From Phoronis ovalis (Eukaryota; Phoronida; Phoronidae), in the NCBI GenBank assembly GCA_028565635.1, contig JAOXYB010057645.1, positions 1-10,978 on the forward strand: 10,978 nt of DNA, in the 5' to 3' direction. Numbering within the stretch: position 1 is the first letter of the stretch; each line of letters begins with the position of its first letter. Below, in pieces: positions 8,401 through 10,978 of this stretch. Both the position numbers and the translations under genes were made by a program. Under the pieces are notes generated by a model. It saw nothing but the letters and a program-made list of their open reading frames with translations, was not told where the DNA came from and ran no database searches.

Positions 8401-9413
8401 CAACCAGGATGGATTCTGGTGATAACGGTGGTTACTGGGTAGTTATTAGAAATTTGCCCGTAAGTGCTAATCGAAACAAAATTCTTAATTTGTTTAAAGA
8501 TCATGATTATGTTAGAAAAAGTATATTTGCCGAGATAGACGTTCTGAATTTTTGTTTAGGTAATGCTTACCTGGAATTTACTAGCAGTGACAGTCGTAAG
8601 AAGGCGCTTAAACTTCACCGTCAAAGAGAAATTGATCGAAATGCTATTGATGTTATAGAAATCCCGTTTGAGGATATGCATCTCAGAATTCTTCAACATA
8701 AGGCTTGGCTTCGGAGTCAACACGAACTGAGTGAGAAAAGTAGCCCCCTCGCACTTTTACAACGCCAAACCTTTTGCGTCGAGATTAAAGGAATGTTATT
8801 TTCTGTTACCGATAGTGATATTGAAGATTTTTTCAGGGGTTTGCGAATTGTTCCAAGAGGTATTCACTATAGCAGAAAGGCTAATGGGTCTCATACTGGT
8901 ATCGGGTATGTTGAGTTTCAATCGAAAAACGATTTCGAGCAAGCGTTAAGAAGAAACGGTCAGTTTATGGGTAAACGTTACATTCACGTCAGTTTGATTA
9001 ATCGGAATGACATGATCCGTAAGCTTGATCTAGAGTCAAAATCCCAGTTTATATTCAGCGAATTTAGAGGTAAAACGGATGTTAAAGGTAAAGTTGATGA
9101 TCGAGAGCGACGCAGTTCCAGTAAAAGTGAGAATCGAGTTGACAATGACTTGAACAGTCAGGCGAAAAGAGGTTGTGTTGTCGGTGTACAAAATTTACCA
9201 ACTGAAACATCAGTTAAGGACATTCTCACTTTCTTCCGGCGCTATAATCCATTACCTGATAATACTATATTACATACGAAAGATGGAAAATTCGCTGGTG
9301 ACGCCGTAGTTGGGTTTTCAAATGTAAAAGACACACAGTCAGCAATAAGAGACAAAAATAACCAGAAGATGGGTGGAAAAACTGTTCTTGTATATCTCAA
9401 ATCTGACAAGTGA
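5415..9413 (+). CDS. RBM12-like: RBM12/RBM12B-like RNA-binding protein, five RRMs, complete single-exon coding sequence
   Basis: This encodes a 1332-residue protein. RRM1 (residues 3-78) has RNP2 VIIRLQ and RNP1 GDAFIAFS, plus the IPDGGVHIIGGE and LLLSSKTEMQ strings I recall as hallmarks of the RBM12/RBM12B N-terminus. Four further RRMs lie at about 897-968, 1007-1084, 1120-1194 and 1253-1329; their RNP1-like strands end in FVKF, YLEF, YVEF and VVGF. Several lack the usual basic and aromatic RNP1 residues, which fits the quasi-RRMs of the hnRNP H/F and RBM12 group. The family is nuclear and linked to pre-mRNA processing; RNA targets cannot be read here. The frame is open upstream to 5346, but the first ATG is at 5415, has A at -3, and starts exactly where family members start. 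The 5' extension is UTR or intron. Human RBM12 and RBM12B are, as I recall, about 930-1000 residues, so this is longer, because of the RRM1-RRM2 linker. The RBM12 versus RBM12B assignment is open. Confidence 0.95.
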   Translation: MSVIIRLQRLPWSASALDIRRCFNGLSIPDGGVHIIGGENGDAFIAFSSDEDARLAMQRDGQRINDSAIKLLLSSKTEMQTVLSVAKKEKIQNRPSDQNLHSVQVGQSEHVINDPRNRNLPPYPRHDEYAEQFSDRNRYSTVSHRDTEFVDQRKGPRHEHMGQNFLDSFPTRDERHLTERNQPLRSDMLSHPDPTLQYDRPNEIPQLNIHGQPHQITGLNDSRDIPSNENFPTSQSARDLSTQEHRHMPDRAPLTQPRRNEAGPQYQSRHPNEHSYFNRTTDDREQIQRQGMQQDRHEIWGPISQDLSPSSRRTDHILERLPPQEDRAFKRGHPQKDIGLIPGFHDDERRLERNRGQHRLFGHPEHRQMPAGCHENSDSFPQRRGTSHTQFDQKRMGPDDVRRSNFGEIDKPNRELNQPVRGPDIARTVQNRRDSLPDQFRQGGHREVQHPRKDVEHLANREPRFDPRHPQHPRPELLHERIPHGNNDNFPLPKNDVPNERNFHGRNEHHLGHSLHVTSSRGSLLGAPGESQRDNRDDPRNLQQPRDGAPGDFHQQEQQRAPMHKNRFEREGPQHRFQREGIPGDRNDSRSREDRGHMLSGEDARMQQGPAEFQSVATRDGLLGKRPLIRGQIHKEPQERNEPPIQREGMFWEFPQNRYDPIGRQEPQQRDGILGEFPGNRQLPTNTGHRTDGILGEFPRDHPIQPNVVNQEVAHLRDGILGDFPIQGRRPADHPEPCHHDIRREDSFIPENVRPFQNAPPNARNFPHRDIADQRDLRQIDMGQHDRNRFPQNINWERNMPVGFSREQFQQGDTDFMPRDNRRADERVDDMRQPRQEGNRESLLGPGPRRHGRSPERRAVDRRDRDPRPEQEIRDSKRQREDRNRDSQPNAKKAETCIQLKGLAETATYSDVEQVFAGCGINAIKLLSTSKDCPAGICFVKFITEGDRRKALQRNGLIYKSRFLQINTCSNEDFYKADEGPTSKRDRLDSSSAQTATRMDSGDNGGYWVVIRNLPVSANRNKILNLFKDHDYVRKSIFAEIDVLNFCLGNAYLEFTSSDSRKKALKLHRQREIDRNAIDVIEIPFEDMHLRILQHKAWLRSQHELSEKSSPLALLQRQTFCVEIKGMLFSVTDSDIEDFFRGLRIVPRGIHYSRKANGSHTGIGYVEFQSKNDFEQALRRNGQFMGKRYIHVSLINRNDMIRKLDLESKSQFIFSEFRGKTDVKGKVDDRERRSSSKSENRVDNDLNSQAKRGCVVGVQNLPTETSVKDILTFFRRYNPLPDNTILHTKDGKFAGDAVVGFSNVKDTQSAIRDKNNQKMGGKTVLVYLKSDK
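5421..5648 (+). other. RRM1, N-terminal RBM12-type RNA-recognition motif
   Basis: Residues 3-78 form a complete RRM: the beta1 strand VIIRLQ, a helix containing ALDIRRCF, the family-typical IPDGGVHI segment, beta3 GDAFIAFS, a second helix around EDARLAMQ, and the closing strand IKLLLSS. RNP1 lacks its first basic residue, and its third position is Ala rather than aromatic. This suggests non-canonical RNA contacts or a protein-interaction role. It is the best-conserved part of the protein and the basis of the family call. Confidence 0.93.
6975..7958 (+). repeat. Coding-sequence repeat: dispersed short peptide motif, R-D-G-I-L-G-E-F-P type
   Basis: Seven variants begin at residues 521 (RGSLLGAPG), 619 (RDGLLGKRP), 647 (REGMFWEFP), 670 (RDGILGEFP), 691 (TDGILGEFP), 717 (RDGILGDFP) and 840 (RESLLGPGP). 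Copies two to six are spaced 28, 23, 21 and 26 residues apart. In the three best copies most codons differ at the third position (for example GGA-ATT-CTT, GGT-ATC-CTA, GGG-ATA-CTT) while the peptide is kept. This points to selection on the peptide rather than a recent DNA duplication. It could be a short linear interaction motif; the partner is unknown. Confidence 0.75.
7959..8093 (+). other. RD/RE-rich basic segment with possible bipartite nuclear localisation signal
   Basis: Residues 849-893 are packed with Arg-Asp and Arg-Glu pairs and basic pairs (RR, KR, KK), including one RSPERR string. They end just before RRM2. Residues 877-893 begin with KRQR and end with KK, compatible with a bipartite nuclear import signal. 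RD-rich tracts occur in splicing-associated proteins, and the RSP serine could be a phosphorylation site. Localisation and phosphorylation are inferences. Confidence 0.55.
8103..9401 (+). other. C-terminal block of four RRMs (RRM2-RRM5)
   Basis: RRM2 (residues 897-968) has CIQLKGL and GICFVKF. RRM3 (1007-1084) has WVVIRNLP and GNAYLEF, then a helix with KALKLHRQ. RRM4 (1120-1194) has CVEIKGM and GIGYVEF, then MGKRYIHV, and resembles hnRNP H/F-type quasi-RRMs. RRM5 (1253-1329) has VVGVQNLP and GDAVVGF and lies at the extreme C-terminus, where RBM12 also keeps a terminal RRM. Linkers are about 38, 35 and 58 residues. The close packing suggests cooperative binding of a single RNA stretch, which is inference. 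Confidence 0.88.
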
Positions 9414-9586
9414 CATGTTCAGTTGCATAAAATATGTCATAATGATTTATTACAAGTGTGTAATTACTTGATCCACAAATTACTATTTAATATTAACGGA
9501 AATGAGTGATTGGTAAAGGAATGTTGGTGATCGTTTTTTAAGATTTGTCGTTCGGGTTTGATGTATCACCAACCACGTGAATGTTA

Positions 9587-9621
9587 TAGGCTTTCGTGTA
9601 GCCTACTGTTTGCATTGTAGG
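9587..9621 (+). repeat. Overlapping inverted repeats in the 3' UTR
   Basis: TAGGCT (9587-9592) pairs with AGCCTA (9600-9605). The overlapping CCTAC (9602-9606) pairs with GTAGG (9617-9621). The two stems share bases and exclude one another. Both are short. Confidence 0.6.
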
Positions 9622-9832
9622 TAGTGTTGTAAAAAAATGTGTAGTTTTGAATATACTGATAGTGTGATGTCATTACAATTTGCGTCGATATGTGACAAGT
9701 TGTTACGTGACACATTATCGTGGCTGACTTTGTGTCTTGTTTTGTGACACTGTTGACTTAGGAAATGCAGAAGGATGTGGAGGTTTTATTACCTGTTCAT
9801 TTTCTCTTCCTTATTTATATGTGGCATCACAA

Positions 9833-9838
9833 AATAAA
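9833..9838 (+). terminator. Candidate proximal poly(A) signal AATAAA
   Basis: A canonical hexamer lies 420 bases after the stop codon. GU-rich sequence (around CTGTGTGAC, 9873-9882) sits 35-45 bases downstream, a suitable place for a downstream element. It is the first canonical signal on this strand after the stop. Confidence 0.5.
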
Positions 9839-9860
9839 GGAAAAGATGCTATGTAACAAC

Positions 9861-10762
9861 CGTGCGTCATATCTGTGTGACAGCTACAATGTCTACTATC
9901 GTTCTTTGAACTTACATAAGTATTAGTGCAAGTAGGTAAGATCTGTTGAGTTTTAAAAAAAAATAGTTCGATATACGGTAATATAATCTTGTTTATGACT
10001 ATATATTTCTCCACGGGAAAACCGTGCGACAATGAATTTACTGTCTTGCACGTCATAAGATAAAAGCTATTCACTATGTGAATCTTGCAAACAAAATTTA
10101 GTTTGTTTACAAAACGATTTAAATTCTAGTCAGCAAATTAAATTTTAAATGTTTTAATTCAGTTAATATTTTTAGAAGCAACGATATATGATTGACTATA
10201 TACTGTATATGTTTTTATTATGAAATGGTAAACATGTCAACTTGTGTAGGCAGTTCTGGTTTCCTTAGATACAGGCCAGGTTATCGCTATTTCTGATTTA
10301 ATCTGGCCTATTTTATGATTTGCTAATAATGTTTTGTGTAGCGTTCTTCATCTGTTTAGGAACCAGGCACATCATATGGGAAGCTTACATTTGTTAGTTA
10401 CCTAACGGTTGAGTTTGGTAAATCTGTTATCATTTCCATGACGTAATTAAGCACAATCACAAAGCTGTTGTAATTATTACCGTTATTCAATTTAGCAAAA
10501 TTGCTATTGGTAGTACGATGTAGTATAATTATTTTAATTCGAATAAAACAAGTGTATAGTTTTCACGATTAAATTTTTTTTTCAATAACTTTGCAGTAAT
10601 TTTGCTTCTGATGTTAATATTGTATTTCGTGTCCTCTGTGATCCCGAGGCCAAATGCAATGATCTTACGCGGTTGCCAACTTAAGCTAACGAAAACTTTG
10701 TGAGGGGTACTACAGTATCCCAGCAGGATGCAAAATTATGTATTTTGACGATGCCATTTTAC
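9861..10762. other. AT-rich downstream region without a gene
   Basis: No coding region is supportable. It may be distal 3' UTR up to about 10570 if the second poly(A) signal is used, and intergenic after that. Small stems include CACGG/CCGTG around 10012-10026 and AAACAAA/TTTGTTT around 10090-10109. Confidence 0.5.
10542..10547 (+). terminator. Candidate distal poly(A) signal AATAAA
   Basis: This is a second canonical hexamer, followed by a run of nine T residues near 10574 and GU-rich sequence beyond 10600. If used, the 3' UTR would be about 1.15 kb. AATAAA is common in AT-rich DNA, so use is uncertain. Confidence 0.4.
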
Positions 10763-10911
10763 TATAGGCTTCCGAGTTATGCTCTGGTGCATATAATGAC
10801 GTCGAAAATTCGTGAATTGTGAACGGATGGGTAACGAGTTCACAGGAAATAGCTAGAGTTACGTTTGCAGGAATACAATGTCACCTTATAGTAGGTTTCC
10901 AAGTTATGCTC
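10763..10911. repeat. Diverged direct repeat pair
   Basis: TATAG, GCTTCC and GAGTTATGCTC (10763-10784) recur as TATAG, GTTTCC and AAGTTATGCTC with three extra bases (10887-10911). That is 20 of 22 aligned bases, with starts 124 bases apart. The flanks are less AT-rich than the rest of the window. This may be part of a dispersed repeat; no terminal inverted repeats or target duplication are visible. Confidence 0.6.
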
Positions 10912-10962
10912 ACACCGGATAAGGTACTAAATACTGGTTTGTGACAGCTACTCAGATTTTTC

Positions 10963-10970
10963 TGACGTCA
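10963..10970. promoter_or_regulatory. CRE-like palindrome TGACGTCA
   Basis: A perfect match to the full CREB/ATF consensus octamer lies at the window edge, with a partial match (TGACGTC) near 10798. It could be part of a promoter of a neighbouring gene beyond the window. The sequence alone does not show use. Confidence 0.3.
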
Positions 10971-10978
10971 TCAGCTTA

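Larger units (their letters stand above)
9414..9860 (+). other. Proximal 3' UTR of the RBM12-like gene
   Basis: This AT-rich non-coding sequence follows the TGA stop. It contains four GTGACA hexamers within about 190 bases and a small pair of overlapping hairpins at 9587-9621. A canonical AATAAA follows at 9833. No further coding exon is visible. The true end of the UTR is unknown, because a second AATAAA lies 700 bases further on. Confidence 0.6.

Noticed and set aside
5625-8949. Open frames on other strands and frames inside the main coding region
   Set aside because: They are shadows of the RBM12-like gene, with no independent support.
1-10978. tRNA, rRNA, CRISPR array, intact transposon or defence system
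   Set aside because: I searched by eye for pol III box B-like motifs, regular repeat-spacer structure, transposase or reverse-transcriptase motifs and long terminal repeats. None was convincing.

Overview
This is an AT-rich, gene-sparse window from an animal nuclear genome. There are no closely packed ORFs, ribosome-binding sites or operon-like spacing. Splice signals are of the GT-AG type with pyrimidine tracts. The one clear gene encodes a multi-RRM protein of the RBM12/RBM12B family, which I know only from metazoans. The wording of its first RRM, as I remember the family, reads as invertebrate, perhaps arthropod. I cannot place the organism more closely.

Layout. Positions 1 to about 3870 hold no gene I can support: AT-rich DNA, some small inverted repeats, and two stretches that look faintly coding on the minus strand but are interrupted by stops. 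A short tandem repeat (3746-3858) runs into a convincing 3' splice site at 3870. It is followed by a 115-base, ATG-free, stop-containing segment ending in a good 5' splice site (3985/3986), my candidate 5' UTR exon. An inferred 1.39 kb intron follows. A second 3' splice site at 5375 (or 5398) lies just before the start codon at 5415. The complete coding sequence, 5415-9413 (1332 codons), is a single uninterrupted exon. The 3' UTR begins at 9414, with possible poly(A) signals at 9833 and 10542. The last 400 bases contain a diverged direct repeat and a CRE-like palindrome and may belong to other repetitive or regulatory DNA.

The protein has an N-terminal RRM typical of RBM12, then a disordered linker of about 816 residues rich in Arg, Asp, His, Gln, Asn and Pro, then four more RRMs in the last 436 residues. 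The linker carries a recurring short motif of the form R-D-G-I-L-G-E-F-P. It ends in an RD-rich basic segment with a possible nuclear localisation signal. I see no defence system, mobile-element cluster, RNA gene or CRISPR array. The most interesting material is the linker motif, the domain arrangement, and the untranslated leader architecture.
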